Origin: a virus
Length of the DNA: 25,458 bases
Virus record (IMG/VR): IMGVR_UViG_3300046010_010792
Location: 1-25,458 of that record
Direction: 5' to 3' (one strand)
The number at the start of each line of letters is the position of its first letter. Position 1 is the stretch's first letter. A model generated the notes under the pieces. That model searched no databases. It was not told the DNA's origin and saw only the letters and a program-made list of their open reading frames with translations. Both the position numbers and the translations under genes were made by a program. Shown piece by piece: positions 7,526-14,439 of the stretch.

Positions 7526-9265
7526 ATGGGAGCAACCAGCGACAATTACGAGATCGTCACAGGCGGAACTACTTATACCATAGCCAGTGATTATGTCAAC
7601 CCCTTTGGCGGCGAAACGGCTCACTTTCAGATCGTGAAGGCAGTCTACGGCACTGGCGACTCTGTTACAAACATCAGCAGCGACACTCCACTTCCCGTTC
7701 AGGCGTTTGGTGCGTGGTCGCGCTACGACTATTTGGCTTCATCTGGATACTACAGTCTTGCAGTAAATGTAACAGGCTTCACTGGAAATGCCGTACAGGT
7801 TGAAGGAGTTTCGGGCGGTGCTCTTGTAGGAGTAACCGTAGGAACAGTAGCCGTTTCTTCTTCAAATTTAGATATTCGCGCCCTCTACGGCGGTACGCTT
7901 GGCGATGGTACTCTGGGTGACGAAGATTACGTCAAGGTTCAAGGCATCTGCGGCGGCTATCCTGTAGGAATCACCGTTTCTTCTGCTCTGCCCGTAAGTA
8001 TAACTTCACTTACAGGCTTCGGAGTATGGGGTATTTCAGGTGCAACTGCACTCGGTGTCACTTTTGGAACTGTAGACATTCGTGGTCTGACAGCAGTAAG
8101 CGATACAATCACAGTTTACGGTGGAGGAACCGCTGGAACCGTATCTGTTGGTCTGTTTGGTTTCAACGGAGAAACAGCCGAATCGCTGTTCTCTGAAAAC
8201 AACGCACTAAATGTCAATGTAAAGTACGGAACAGGTGTTACGGTTTCCGCTGCGGACTTGGATATTCGTGCCATAGACTACACAACCGACACCATTACCG
8301 TGGTTGGTCAGGGAGACAGCGACGACGACAGTAAGTCTACAGTTCCCACTTACATCACTGCGGTTGACAAGAACGGAAACCTTGTTCGTGTTGGCGGTTC
8401 CACAGGAGCAGGATGGAGTGCTGGTGCGCTAAATGTGTATCTCGTAAACAATGGCATCACCTTCACAGTTTCTGCAAGTGCAACATTTGATACTCTTGTC
8501 GGAGTAACTGCAACCTATGCAGGTGCACTGCCAATCCAAGGATCGCCCAACGCAGGCTATCCTGTATGGATAGCAGGTAGCACTAGCGGTGGCGCAATTA
8601 CTGTTACAGGAAGTTCTGGCGGATTCTTGCCTGTAGAGGTGAGCGGTTTTGACACACAAACCGCAAATATTCAGGGCAAGGTTGGAGAAGTCAAGAACAA
8701 CACCGATTATCTCCTTGCAGTAAAGAAAGCACTGTACTCCGACAAGATTTCTGTTGGTGCACAGGACTTCTCTGATGAAGCATCCATCTACAATCAGATC
8801 AAAACCAACGTTGGCGACCGTCTTGCTGCCATCCAAGACACTATTGTGCCTGCAAATCAGCCCCACAGCACGCAAAATGCGCTTGCGGTGAATGTAACAA
8901 AGGTAAAGCGCGTGGCATCTTTCATGTCTCGCACTGGTTTTGTCGGAAATACACCCGTAAATCTCACATCTTACAACGGCGCATCGGGATTCACTTGCGA
9001 AATGGGTGTTCGCATCAAGGTTTCGCGTGTTCCAAGCGGTGCAAACTCGTCACAGAACGAGATCATGTGCGTCATTTCCGAAGCCGATGCTGCTGTTTAC
9101 GGTGCTTCAAACGTTGGGGCGTCGTATGTGATGTATCACGGCGACGAAATGTTCTTTGAGGTGGACAATATTGACAAAATCAAGGTGTTCTACCCTGCTC
9201 TTTCGGCAAGCAACGCACCCAGCAACACCTCAAGTGGTCTAACATTCTCATTCTACGCCTCCTGA
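7526..9265 (+). CDS. Large beta-rich virion structural protein
   Basis: The 579-residue product is rich in Gly, Thr, Val and Ser and poor in Lys, Trp and Met, as in extended beta-structured tail or capsid-surface proteins. A motif LDIRA/VDIRGL recurs near residues 115, 183 and 245, each with a following TIT or VGG type strand, which points to degenerate repeats of about 65 residues. A second motif, GYPV, recurs near 144 and further on. The C-terminal 150 residues are different, with an EMCGVR-like beta domain ending SFYAS. I do not recognise a named family; a tail fibre, head fibre or decoration role is inferred from composition and from its neighbours. GGAG precedes the ATG. Confidence 0.75.
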   Translation: MGATSDNYEIVTGGTTYTIASDYVNPFGGETAHFQIVKAVYGTGDSVTNISSDTPLPVQAFGAWSRYDYLASSGYYSLAVNVTGFTGNAVQVEGVSGGALVGVTVGTVAVSSSNLDIRALYGGTLGDGTLGDEDYVKVQGICGGYPVGITVSSALPVSITSLTGFGVWGISGATALGVTFGTVDIRGLTAVSDTITVYGGGTAGTVSVGLFGFNGETAESLFSENNALNVNVKYGTGVTVSAADLDIRAIDYTTDTITVVGQGDSDDDSKSTVPTYITAVDKNGNLVRVGGSTGAGWSAGALNVYLVNNGITFTVSASATFDTLVGVTATYAGALPIQGSPNAGYPVWIAGSTSGGAITVTGSSGGFLPVEVSGFDTQTANIQGKVGEVKNNTDYLLAVKKALYSDKISVGAQDFSDEASIYNQIKTNVGDRLAAIQDTIVPANQPHSTQNALAVNVTKVKRVASFMSRTGFVGNTPVNLTSYNGASGFTCEMGVRIKVSRVPSGANSSQNEIMCVISEADAAVYGASNVGASYVMYHGDEMFFEVDNIDKIKVFYPALSASNAPSNTSSGLTFSFYAS

Positions 9266-9284
9266 TCGGCGTTCGGAGGGGTTG

Positions 9285-10688
9285 ATGTTCAACAATATTC
9301 AGAGAAACCTGTTTCAGAGGTCAACTGTAACCACGGACAATCGCCCTTCAGTAACCATTTCTCTCAAACTTCAGCCAACAGACACATACATAACCGACAA
9401 AGTATCGGAATACGTAGCAAAAATATACGATCCGATACCCAATCGCTTTGTAGAGATCACAGATTTGGATCTTGAAGGCGGTGTTGATCCTTCATCCACC
9501 GAATATTTGGGAGGAATAGGGAACAATCTTCTCTATAGGGAAAGATCGTATGTGAAAGTGGGTACAGTTCAGGATGAAGGAACCTTCAAGAGCATTTTTT
9601 CCTTCAATCCGCAAAGCCTGATCATATCCTCCATCCAAAATACTATTGGAACCACAGCAGACGACACCTACAAGATAGGAAAAGCGTCACTGGTGGTTGA
9701 GACAACAGAAAAACAATCAGTTTCTCATGATTTGTACGCGTATCTGTTGCCATTGGGAATATCAGTTGACGATTCTGCGTCTTGGACAAAGCCCAGCGAA
9801 CGATACACTGATACATGGACCACTTCAGGTGGAGACATTGAACCATCTGCTCAAGGCATTGCGGTAAAAGGCTCGTGGGACAGCGCAGAAATGCCGCAAA
9901 AAGTGACGTTTGACATAACAGAATACATGAGCATATGGAAAACTTCAGGAAACTCCTCTGTTTCAGTGATGATTGAGGACGACGGCACACCTAAAAACGC
10001 ACTACAGTTTTTCTCCGTTGAGTCGTCTGACCTAAAAATAGGAGGAACTGCACTAACCAATTGCCGTTTCTATACAGGAACAGAGAGCCAAGTAACTTCT
10101 GTGGAAGGTGTGCGAGTAATGATCACACCTACAGGCACAACTGCGACAATCTCGTATGTTGATGCGTCTTGTGAAGCAGAAAAACGGTGGAGCACATTCA
10201 ACGCAGCGGCTACAGTGGGTTTCACTTGCAGTATTGTGTCACCAGATCAAGAACAAGGAATAGTAATTGGAAGTGTAGTATGCACCATCACCGACAAGAC
10301 AGTTGGTCCACGTGGTCCCGTGCTTGTTGTGTCGGGTTTGTCATTGGGTAATATTACAAACTACTACACCACAGCAGAGTTCTCAACGACAAAAAACATA
10401 AACACAGGTTTGGGATATGTTGAACTGACAAATCCCGATGAAAAAACTGTATCAGATATTTCATCATTGAAACAGAACGATATTGTAAAAGTGGAGTATG
10501 TTGCAACACTTTCACAAAATAACGTTCGTCAGTATACAGTGCGCTACACAGCAGACGAAACTCTAACCATGAACCGTGCGCGAATCTATTTCAACGAGCA
10601 AGTAGTATCTGAAGACAGGAACGGTCAAAACACCGAACTCTTGATACCCACAAAACGCCCGTCTGTAGAACTACAGATCGTGGTGTGA
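9285..10688 (+). CDS. Virion structural protein with DNRLRE-like domain
   Basis: The ATG at 9285 is chosen because GGAGG lies 6 bases upstream; an in-frame TTG precedes it at 9282. The 467-residue product has an N-terminal beta region, then a part (about residues 130-250) with WTKPSERYTDTWTT, GSWDS and VTFDITEYMSIW, followed by SVSVMIEDDG, a spacing of Trp and FDIT/W that resembles DNRLRE carbohydrate-binding-like domains. The rest is beta-rich. It follows the other large structural gene by 19 bp and is likely part of the same unit, perhaps a fibre or surface adhesin. Its stop shares the hexamer TGATCA with the stop of the converging gene. Confidence 0.72.
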   Translation: MFNNIQRNLFQRSTVTTDNRPSVTISLKLQPTDTYITDKVSEYVAKIYDPIPNRFVEITDLDLEGGVDPSSTEYLGGIGNNLLYRERSYVKVGTVQDEGTFKSIFSFNPQSLIISSIQNTIGTTADDTYKIGKASLVVETTEKQSVSHDLYAYLLPLGISVDDSASWTKPSERYTDTWTTSGGDIEPSAQGIAVKGSWDSAEMPQKVTFDITEYMSIWKTSGNSSVSVMIEDDGTPKNALQFFSVESSDLKIGGTALTNCRFYTGTESQVTSVEGVRVMITPTGTTATISYVDASCEAEKRWSTFNAAATVGFTCSIVSPDQEQGIVIGSVVCTITDKTVGPRGPVLVVSGLSLGNITNYYTTAEFSTTKNINTGLGYVELTNPDEKTVSDISSLKQNDIVKVEYVATLSQNNVRQYTVRYTADETLTMNRARIYFNEQVVSEDRNGQNTELLIPTKRPSVELQIVV

Positions 10689-10883
10689 TCAGCCCACCCA
10701 AAACTCCTGCCGTGCTGCCTGCCGGTGCGCCCGTTCAGCAGCCCTGTACAGCCCCTCTGTGAAGCCGCAGTGCTTGCCGTCGCCGTAGCCGCGCCCGTAC
10801 CCTATAAGGTAGGCTTTAGCCACTACCGCGCCTAAAAAACTGGTGACTGCCACCCCGATTGAAATATATGTTAGCGTTTCCAT
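10689..10883 (-). CDS. Small membrane protein, function unknown
   Basis: The 64-residue product has one N-terminal hydrophobic segment (about residues 5-28), then a Gly/Tyr-rich GYGRGYGDGKHCGFTEG stretch and a basic helix. Orientation and topology suggest a single-pass inner-membrane protein; a lysis accessory role is possible but not shown. A GTAAATAC late-type motif ends 6 bases before the ATG at 10883, which would make the mRNA nearly leaderless if used; otherwise AAAAGG, 12 bases upstream, is a distant ribosome site. It abuts the + strand structural gene with zero spacing. Confidence 0.65.
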   Translation of the reverse strand: METLTYISIGVAVTSFLGAVVAKAYLIGYGRGYGDGKHCGFTEGLYRAAERAHRQAARQEFWVG

Positions 10884-10888
10884 GCCCT

Positions 10889-10896
10889 GTATTTAC
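10889..10896 (-). promoter_or_regulatory. Late-type promoter (GTAAATAC)
   Basis: The motif continues as TAAATACAGG, an extended form also seen at 18801 and 20955. It lies between tRNA-Gln and the small membrane gene. Confidence 0.45.
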
Positions 10897-10928
10897 CTTT
10901 TCCGCGCTCTTGAACGCAGCCTTAACAG

Positions 10929-10999
10929 TTCGCTTGCCTAGATTTGAACTAGGACTAAGAGGACCAAAACCTCCTGTGCTACCGTTACACCACAAGCGA
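10929..10999 (-). tRNA. trnQ: tRNA-Gln (UUG)
   Basis: The 71-nt gene folds as a full cloverleaf: acceptor TCGCTTG/CAAGCGA, a D-arm with GTG/CAC, anticodon arm GGAGG-TTTTGGT-CCTCT (anticodon TTG), and T-arm CCTAG-TTCAAAT-CTAGG. Discriminator base is A; CCA is not encoded. It decodes CAA. Confidence 0.92.
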
Positions 11000-11005
11000 A
11001 TCCAA

Positions 11006-11080
11006 TGATCCCAACGGGATTTGAACCCGTGTTTTCTCCGTGAAAGGGAGGAGTCCTGGACCAGTCTAGACGATGGGACC
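11006..11080 (-). tRNA. trnE: tRNA-Glu (UUC)
   Basis: The 75-nt gene has acceptor GGTCCCA/TGGGATC, D-arm GTCT/GGAC, anticodon loop CTTTCAC (anticodon TTC) and T-arm ACGGG-TTCAAAT-CCCGT. CCA is not encoded. It lies 6 bases from tRNA-Gln, so the two are likely cut from one transcript. Confidence 0.93.
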
Positions 11081-11085
11081 GAGAA

Positions 11086-11181
11086 GCGTAGCGGGGGACT
11101 TGCACCCCTATTCGGTTGCCGTTTGCAACCAACAACCCTATGCAGCCTGCTACGGTTTATTCCTCCGCTGCTGCACTACGC
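11086..11181 (-). ncRNA. tRNA-like structured element, not a canonical tRNA
   Basis: This 96-nt stretch begins 5 bases upstream of tRNA-Glu. Its ends pair as an acceptor-like 7-bp stem (GCGTAGT/GCTACGC), and a T-arm-like hairpin (GGGG-TGCAAGT-CCCC) sits next to the 3' strand. A strong hairpin GGTTGC/GCAACC could be a long variable arm, and TGCAGC/GCTGCA gives another stem, but no arm offers a 7-base loop with T at position 33. It could be a decayed type II tRNA or an unrelated small RNA. Confidence 0.35.
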
Positions 11182-11186
11182 ATTGT

Positions 11187-11222
11187 AAAAGGGCAGACGG
11201 CTTTTACACCGCCTGCCCTTGC
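11187..11222 (-). terminator. Intrinsic terminator
   Basis: A 12-bp stem AAGGGCAGGCGG/CCGTCTGCCCTT with an 8-base loop is followed by TTTT on the - strand. It ends the unit of the exported glycine-rich protein just before the tRNA group. Confidence 0.85.
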
Positions 11223-11243
11223 CTAAGAGGACGAACGATCAGA

Positions 11244-11690
11244 TCACCAGCAGACGGGAGCCTGTGGCAGATACGCGGCAGGGGCACACGGGAACTGCGG
11301 CGCGTAGCACGGATTTCCGAACGTGCCAGTGAAGGGCGAATACGACGCGAACACTGGACGAGGGAAGCAGCCGCCACCGTAATACGGCAAGACAGCAGGA
11401 GCGTAGTAGCCACCACCGTAGCCACCCCAACCACCGCCCCATCCGCCACCCCATCCGCCACCACCCCACGGAAGCGTTGATGTGGTGGACGCTCCACCCA
11501 TACCAACACCCCAATTGAGATTACTGTTCTTGATGGTTTGACCATTGGGCAGCGTGGTCTTGCTGTATCCACCTGCCACGCCCACGTTGAATCCGCCACC
11601 ACTGTTCACGAACTGTGCGTCAGCAGAGGGCGAAAGAACAAGCGCGGACACCGCCGCGACAACCGATACCGAGAGAGTCTTAAAGTTCAT
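11244..11690 (-). CDS. Exported glycine-rich protein, function unknown
   Basis: The 148-residue product starts with a clear Sec signal peptide: MNFKTL, a hydrophobic core to residue 19, and a likely signal peptidase I site after SADA (residue 25). The mature part has a GGGFNVGVAGGYSKTT section, then a run of WGGG repeats (about residues 75-95) and a Cys/Pro/Tyr-rich end with three or four Cys. Such a protein would act in the periplasm or at the cell surface. It has a strong sigma70-like promoter and its own terminator, so it is a separate unit, likely expressed early by host polymerase. AAAGGAG lies 7 bases before the ATG. I do not recognise the family. Confidence 0.75.
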   Translation of the reverse strand: MNFKTLSVSVVAAVSALVLSPSADAQFVNSGGGFNVGVAGGYSKTTLPNGQTIKNSNLNWGVGMGGASTTSTLPWGGGGWGGGWGGGWGGYGGGYYAPAVLPYYGGGCFPRPVFASYSPFTGTFGNPCYAPQFPCAPAAYLPQAPVCW

Positions 11691-11711
11691 TACGAACTCC
11701 TTTCACACATC

Positions 11712-11739
11712 ATCATACTAGAGAACAAAGGGCAGTCAA
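11712..11739 (-). promoter_or_regulatory. Sigma70-like promoter of the exported glycine-rich protein
   Basis: TTGACT (11734-11739) and TATGAT (11712-11717) are spaced by 16 bp. It matches the early-promoter pattern found elsewhere in the window. Confidence 0.75.
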
Positions 11740-11759
11740 GCCCTCACACACCATAACGA

Positions 11760-11861
11760 TTATTTCTTTTGCTTCTTTGTGCTCACTATTTCACGACGAA
11801 TATTTTGAACCGCTCGTCGCAGTAGTGCTTTTTTGAGATCCTTGTTGTCTTGCTTTTTCAT
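11760..11861 (-). CDS. Very small basic protein (33 residues), function unknown
   Basis: An ATG at 11861 opens a 33-residue frame beginning MKKQDNKDLKKALLRR and ending STKKQKK. It is highly charged (about 13 Lys/Arg) and probably one helix, which would suit nucleic-acid or polymerase binding. GGGGGAA stands 4-5 bases before the start and a CTAAATAC late-type promoter a further few bases upstream, giving a leader of about 10 nt, the same geometry as other late genes here. That arrangement is the main reason to believe it is real despite its size. Confidence 0.6.
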   Translation of the reverse strand: MKKQDNKDLKKALLRRAVQNIRREIVSTKKQKK

Positions 11862-11875
11862 GCGTTTCCCCCGAA

Positions 11876-11883
11876 GTATTTAG
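11876..11883 (-). promoter_or_regulatory. Late-type promoter (CTAAATAC)
   Basis: It lies between the stop of the gene at 11898 and the start of the 33-residue gene. Confidence 0.5.
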
Positions 11884-11897
11884 GTATTTGGGAGAAA

Positions 11898-12734
11898 TCA
11901 ATCCTCGTAAATTGTGATCCACTTGGGCGAATCGCCACGACGGAGATACGTTGCCTTTGCAAAATTCCACTCCTCGCGCTCCTGAATCCTCATGCCCTTG
12001 CGGTGAGCCTTTGCGTATTTCTGTGCCTTCTCGCTGTCTTCAAAATACTCGTAGTTGCCTTCCTTGTCCATCGCGCCCCACAATCCACTTGAGGTCTTCC
12101 ACGTGGTGCCTGGTCGGTGACGCGCCGCTGCCGCAGCCGATTCTCCTCCACCTGCATCACTACCACCGCCTCCACCGTCGTCCACAGGGTTGAACACGAA
12201 TTTCGTGTCACGATCTGGACCCTTCTTGATCTTGGAAAAGAAATCAGCAACCTTGTGCTTTGCAAGCGATAGGTTGTCCTGCCCTGCACCCTTCTTGAAG
12301 CGCATGAGAACCTTGCCGATTCCCGCTTCTTCGTTCGTGCCGATGTAGTAGAAGTCTGTCTTGTCCTTATACATCACGGAGTGCTGTTGATACTTGCGTC
12401 CAAGATCAACAATTTCCTTCTTCTTGATGTTTGGAATGAGAACACTCAACTCCTCAGCGAATCCCTCGTCGCCCTTGTAGCCTCCGCGCATCTCAATGTA
12501 ACCGTAACCCATTGAACGGACAAGTTTCTTCAACTCGTCGTGACGAGCCTTGTTCTCCTTGTCAGAGTTTACTGCACGAAATGCCGAAAGAATACCGAAA
12601 TTACGGCTATCGTCCTCCACGTGCTGAAACACACGGGATAGTTTGGCTTCAACAAGAGGCACTTCAGGCAGGGCACGGTCGCTCAGAGCCTCCTGTAAAC
12701 CGCTTGCGCTAAGATATTGGGTGAACTTCTTCAT
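11898..12734 (-). CDS. DUF3293-like protein with C-terminal extension
   Basis: The 278-residue product has a first domain (about residues 45-175) in which FGILSAFRAVNSDKENKARHDELKK, then YGYIEMRGGYKG, EELSVLIPNI and DLGRKYQQHSVMYKD follow the pattern of DUF3293-type proteins found in phages and bacteria; their function is not known to me. A Gly/Ala-rich linker (about 186-205) leads to a small C-terminal domain with TTWKTSSGLWGAMDKEGNYEYFEDSEKA and a basic end. The start at 12734 has AAAGGAG and a perfect late promoter upstream. It overlaps the end of the deaminase-like gene by 26 bp, so it can be expressed late on its own. Confidence 0.7.
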   Translation of the reverse strand: MKKFTQYLSASGLQEALSDRALPEVPLVEAKLSRVFQHVEDDSRNFGILSAFRAVNSDKENKARHDELKKLVRSMGYGYIEMRGGYKGDEGFAEELSVLIPNIKKKEIVDLGRKYQQHSVMYKDKTDFYYIGTNEEAGIGKVLMRFKKGAGQDNLSLAKHKVADFFSKIKKGPDRDTKFVFNPVDDGGGGGSDAGGGESAAAAARHRPGTTWKTSSGLWGAMDKEGNYEYFEDSEKAQKYAKAHRKGMRIQEREEWNFAKATYLRRGDSPKWITIYED

Positions 12735-13143
12735 TCGGCTTCTCCTTTACACCACTATTTATAGGGAAAAGCCCCTCCCCGTGGAGCATTACACCCTCGT
12801 CTGTGGTATACCAAATGGCATCAAAGCATCCAACGCACCACGGCATACACCGCAGGCACGGTCGTGCCATCCGCATCTGCCCGAAACGGTTGAAACGGAT
12901 GTTGAACAGCACCAAGTCACGCCGTGGATGATCAACTTTGAGAAATGCGTCCAATTCGGAGTGCATTTCCTCAAACATATACCCGTGTTCTTTCGCAAGT
13001 GGGTGTGTTTTCATGGCATTGGAGCCAATCGCAACCACCTTGCCCTTGCGAAGAATGAGCGAAACGTGCTTCTTGGGGCGTGGAATCTCCAAGCACAGCG
13101 GATACGCCATCTCCAACAGCCGTTGTATGCGCTTGGTGTTCAT
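12709..13143 (-). CDS. Cytidine/dCMP deaminase-like protein
   Basis: The 144-residue product carries the zinc-site motifs of the cytidine deaminase superfamily: HSE (His61, Glu63) inside MHSELDAFLK, and PCLRC (Cys96, Cys99). The HxE and PCxxC order and the spacing of about 33 residues suit this fold, with Glu63 as the proton shuttle. A nucleotide or base deaminase that supplies dUMP or alters host nucleotides is inferred; the substrate cannot be told. The C-terminal 40 residues are not typical. The ATG at 13143 has no clear ribosome site, and a tRNA-like hairpin lies directly upstream. Confidence 0.68.
   Translation of the reverse strand: MNTKRIQRLLEMAYPLCLEIPRPKKHVSLILRKGKVVAIGSNAMKTHPLAKEHGYMFEEMHSELDAFLKVDHPRRDLVLFNIRFNRFGQMRMARPCLRCMPWCVGCFDAIWYTTDEGVMLHGEGLFPINSGVKEKPNEEVHPIS
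12756..12763 (-). promoter_or_regulatory. T4-type late promoter (perfect TATAAATA)
   Basis: The exact T4 late consensus lies 21 bases before the start of the DUF3293-like gene and inside the 3' end of the deaminase-like gene. Confidence 0.8.
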
Positions 13144-13150
13144 GCAGAAA

Positions 13151-13196
13151 AGGACGGGAGGGAGTTGAACCCTCCAACAACCCTGTGTTGCGTCCC
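13151..13196 (-). other. Minimal tRNA-like hairpin pair or terminator
   Basis: A T-arm-like hairpin GGAGGG-TTCAACT-CCCTCC is followed by CGTCCTTTT; GGGACG 28 bases upstream pairs with CGTCCT and a CAAC/GTTG hairpin lies between. The whole resembles an acceptor stem plus T-arm without D and anticodon arms. It can also be read as a plain intrinsic terminator for the membrane protein gene upstream. Confidence 0.4.
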
Positions 13197-13206
13197 GAAC
13201 GGGGAA

Positions 13207-13590
13207 TTACTTCTTGGAAACGGTGCAGCAGTCGTCCATCTCGTCCATCCTGCGATAGAGCGAAGAGAACTCCTGGTCTGTGCCGCGCTGCACTTCCTCT
13301 ACGCGCTCGTAGATGTCGCGCTTGGACTCCTCCACGTAGCGATACGCGTCACGCATATCGTCCATTGTGCGGCGATCCACACTCTCCACGTATCCGCGCA
13401 GAACCTCTACCTGCTGAATCATGCTGTTCAGCGCAAGCATGGAGATGAAAAATGTAACAAAGCAAAACACCGCAAGCAGTGTGGTTGCTGTGTTCATCTC
13501 GTCCATCTTGCCCACTGCTCCAAGATAGACTGCACCCACAAGACCCACGAAAGCAGCGGTCGCAATTCCGATAGCACTAATGTTCTTCAT
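13207..13590 (-). CDS. Membrane protein with two TM helices and a coiled coil
   Basis: The 127-residue product has two hydrophobic segments (about residues 5-27 and 37-57) and a long charged helix (about 60-118) that looks like a coiled coil, ending MDDCCTVSKK with two adjacent Cys. This gives an inner-membrane hairpin with a cytoplasmic or periplasmic helical stalk. Function is not recognised; superinfection exclusion or lysis control would be guesses. AGGAG precedes the ATG by 9 bases. A terminator separates it from the upstream gene. Confidence 0.68.
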   Translation of the reverse strand: MKNISAIGIATAAFVGLVGAVYLGAVGKMDEMNTATTLLAVFCFVTFFISMLALNSMIQQVEVLRGYVESVDRRTMDDMRDAYRYVEESKRDIYERVEEVQRGTDQEFSSLYRRMDEMDDCCTVSKK

Positions 13591-13626
13591 GATTTTTCTC
13601 CTGTTGTTGATGTGATGAAAACCCGA

Positions 13627-13663
13627 AAGGGGTGACTGCGCCGGTCGGTCACAGTCACCCCTT
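13627..13663 (-). terminator. Intrinsic terminator
   Basis: A 12-bp stem AAGGGGTGACTG/CAGTCACCCCTT encloses a 13-base loop and is followed by TTTCGGGTTTTC on the - strand. Confidence 0.7.
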
Positions 13664-13688
13664 GGGCATATGAAGTTTCCGCGCCTAA

Positions 13689-13937
13689 TTAGGCGTTGGC
13701 AACCGACACCGAAGCGTCAGTCACGCCGCTGCCGAGCCGCTTGCTCCAACGGGAGAGCAGGATGCCCACGCCGCGCTCCGTGCACCCGAAGGTGTAGGTG
13801 CGGGTGTTACGGTTCGTGCGAGCATTGCGAAGCGCAATGTTCGTGCCGCTCACGCGATCCGCGAACGCGTCAAACTTGGTGGGGGTGCTGTTCTCGTAGA
13901 GGTTAACCGACACAGAAACGTTGTACTGATTCTTCAT
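13689..13937 (-). CDS. Small beta-rich protein, function unknown
   Basis: The ATG at 13937 is chosen because GGAG lies 8-10 bases before it; a longer frame upstream would run through the promoter. The 82-residue product (MKNQYNVSVSVNLYEN... VSVANA) has alternating polar/hydrophobic strands, a basic middle (RNARTNRNTRTYTF) and no transmembrane segment. It is the only gene between an early promoter and a terminator, so it is a one-gene early unit. No family is recognised. Confidence 0.62.
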   Translation of the reverse strand: MKNQYNVSVSVNLYENSTPTKFDAFADRVSGTNIALRNARTNRNTRTYTFGCTERGVGILLSRWSKRLGSGVTDASVSVANA

Positions 13938-14016
13938 AACCAAATCTCCAAAAGGGCTTCTTTGAGTTTCGCAGTCGGTGTCAGCCCACACACCTTTCCG
14001 CGTTGTTGATACACAC

Positions 14017-14044
14017 ACTTTAGCAGACACAAACGCTGTGTCAA
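14017..14044 (-). promoter_or_regulatory. Sigma70-like early promoter
   Basis: TTGACA (14039-14044) and TAAAGT (14017-14022) are spaced by 16 bp. The -10 element is followed by GTGTGTGTA, also found at two other early promoters. Confidence 0.75.
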
Positions 14045-14069
14045 GAGTGTGCGTGCGATTTTCTATACT

Positions 14070-14417
14070 TTAAATGATGCCCTTCAAAAATTGGCTAACA
14101 GGACCGATCACGTAGCCGATCCACTTCCGCCAACCCGTAGACGGGGCAGCAGGAGCCGCAGGAGGGGCGCAGCACGGCTTGGGAGCGGTCTTGCCCTTCT
14201 CCCAATACGCATCGTCCTTGAGGTTGTGGAAGGCTTTGCTGTACTTCTCCATCACCTTCTTGTGGCTGTTCTTGATCTTCTTATTTTTAAGAACAGCCTC
14301 GTCCTTTTCTGCATTCCATTTATTAATGCAGTCGGTCACGTATTTGCTTTTGGGAGCCGCTCCTGCATATTTAAGAGTGCGAGGGGTCTTCTTATTATTT
14401 GAATTCTTCTTTGCCAT
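14070..14417 (-). CDS. Basic protein with a hydrophobic C-terminus, function unknown
   Basis: The 115-residue product is Lys-rich at the N-terminus (MAKKNSNNKKTPR), has a helical middle with VLKNKKIKNSHKKVMEKYSK, a Pro/Ala/Cys-rich linker (KPCCAPPAAPAAP), and ends in a short hydrophobic amphipathic segment (IGYVIGPVSQFLKGII). It could bind nucleic acid and touch the membrane. GGTTAGGA lies before the ATG at 14417. It is downstream of tRNA-Lys in the same direction and probably the last gene of the unit started at 16081. No terminator is seen after it. Confidence 0.62.
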   Translation of the reverse strand: MAKKNSNNKKTPRTLKYAGAAPKSKYVTDCINKWNAEKDEAVLKNKKIKNSHKKVMEKYSKAFHNLKDDAYWEKGKTAPKPCCAPPAAPAAPSTGWRKWIGYVIGPVSQFLKGII

Positions 14418-14439
14418 TCCTAACCTTTCGTGTTAACTG

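Noticed and set aside
12643-13635. 330-codon open frame on the + strand across the deaminase and membrane protein genes
   Set aside because: It crosses three better supported - strand genes and a terminator; its His/Cys/Leu-rich sequence is typical of antisense frames.
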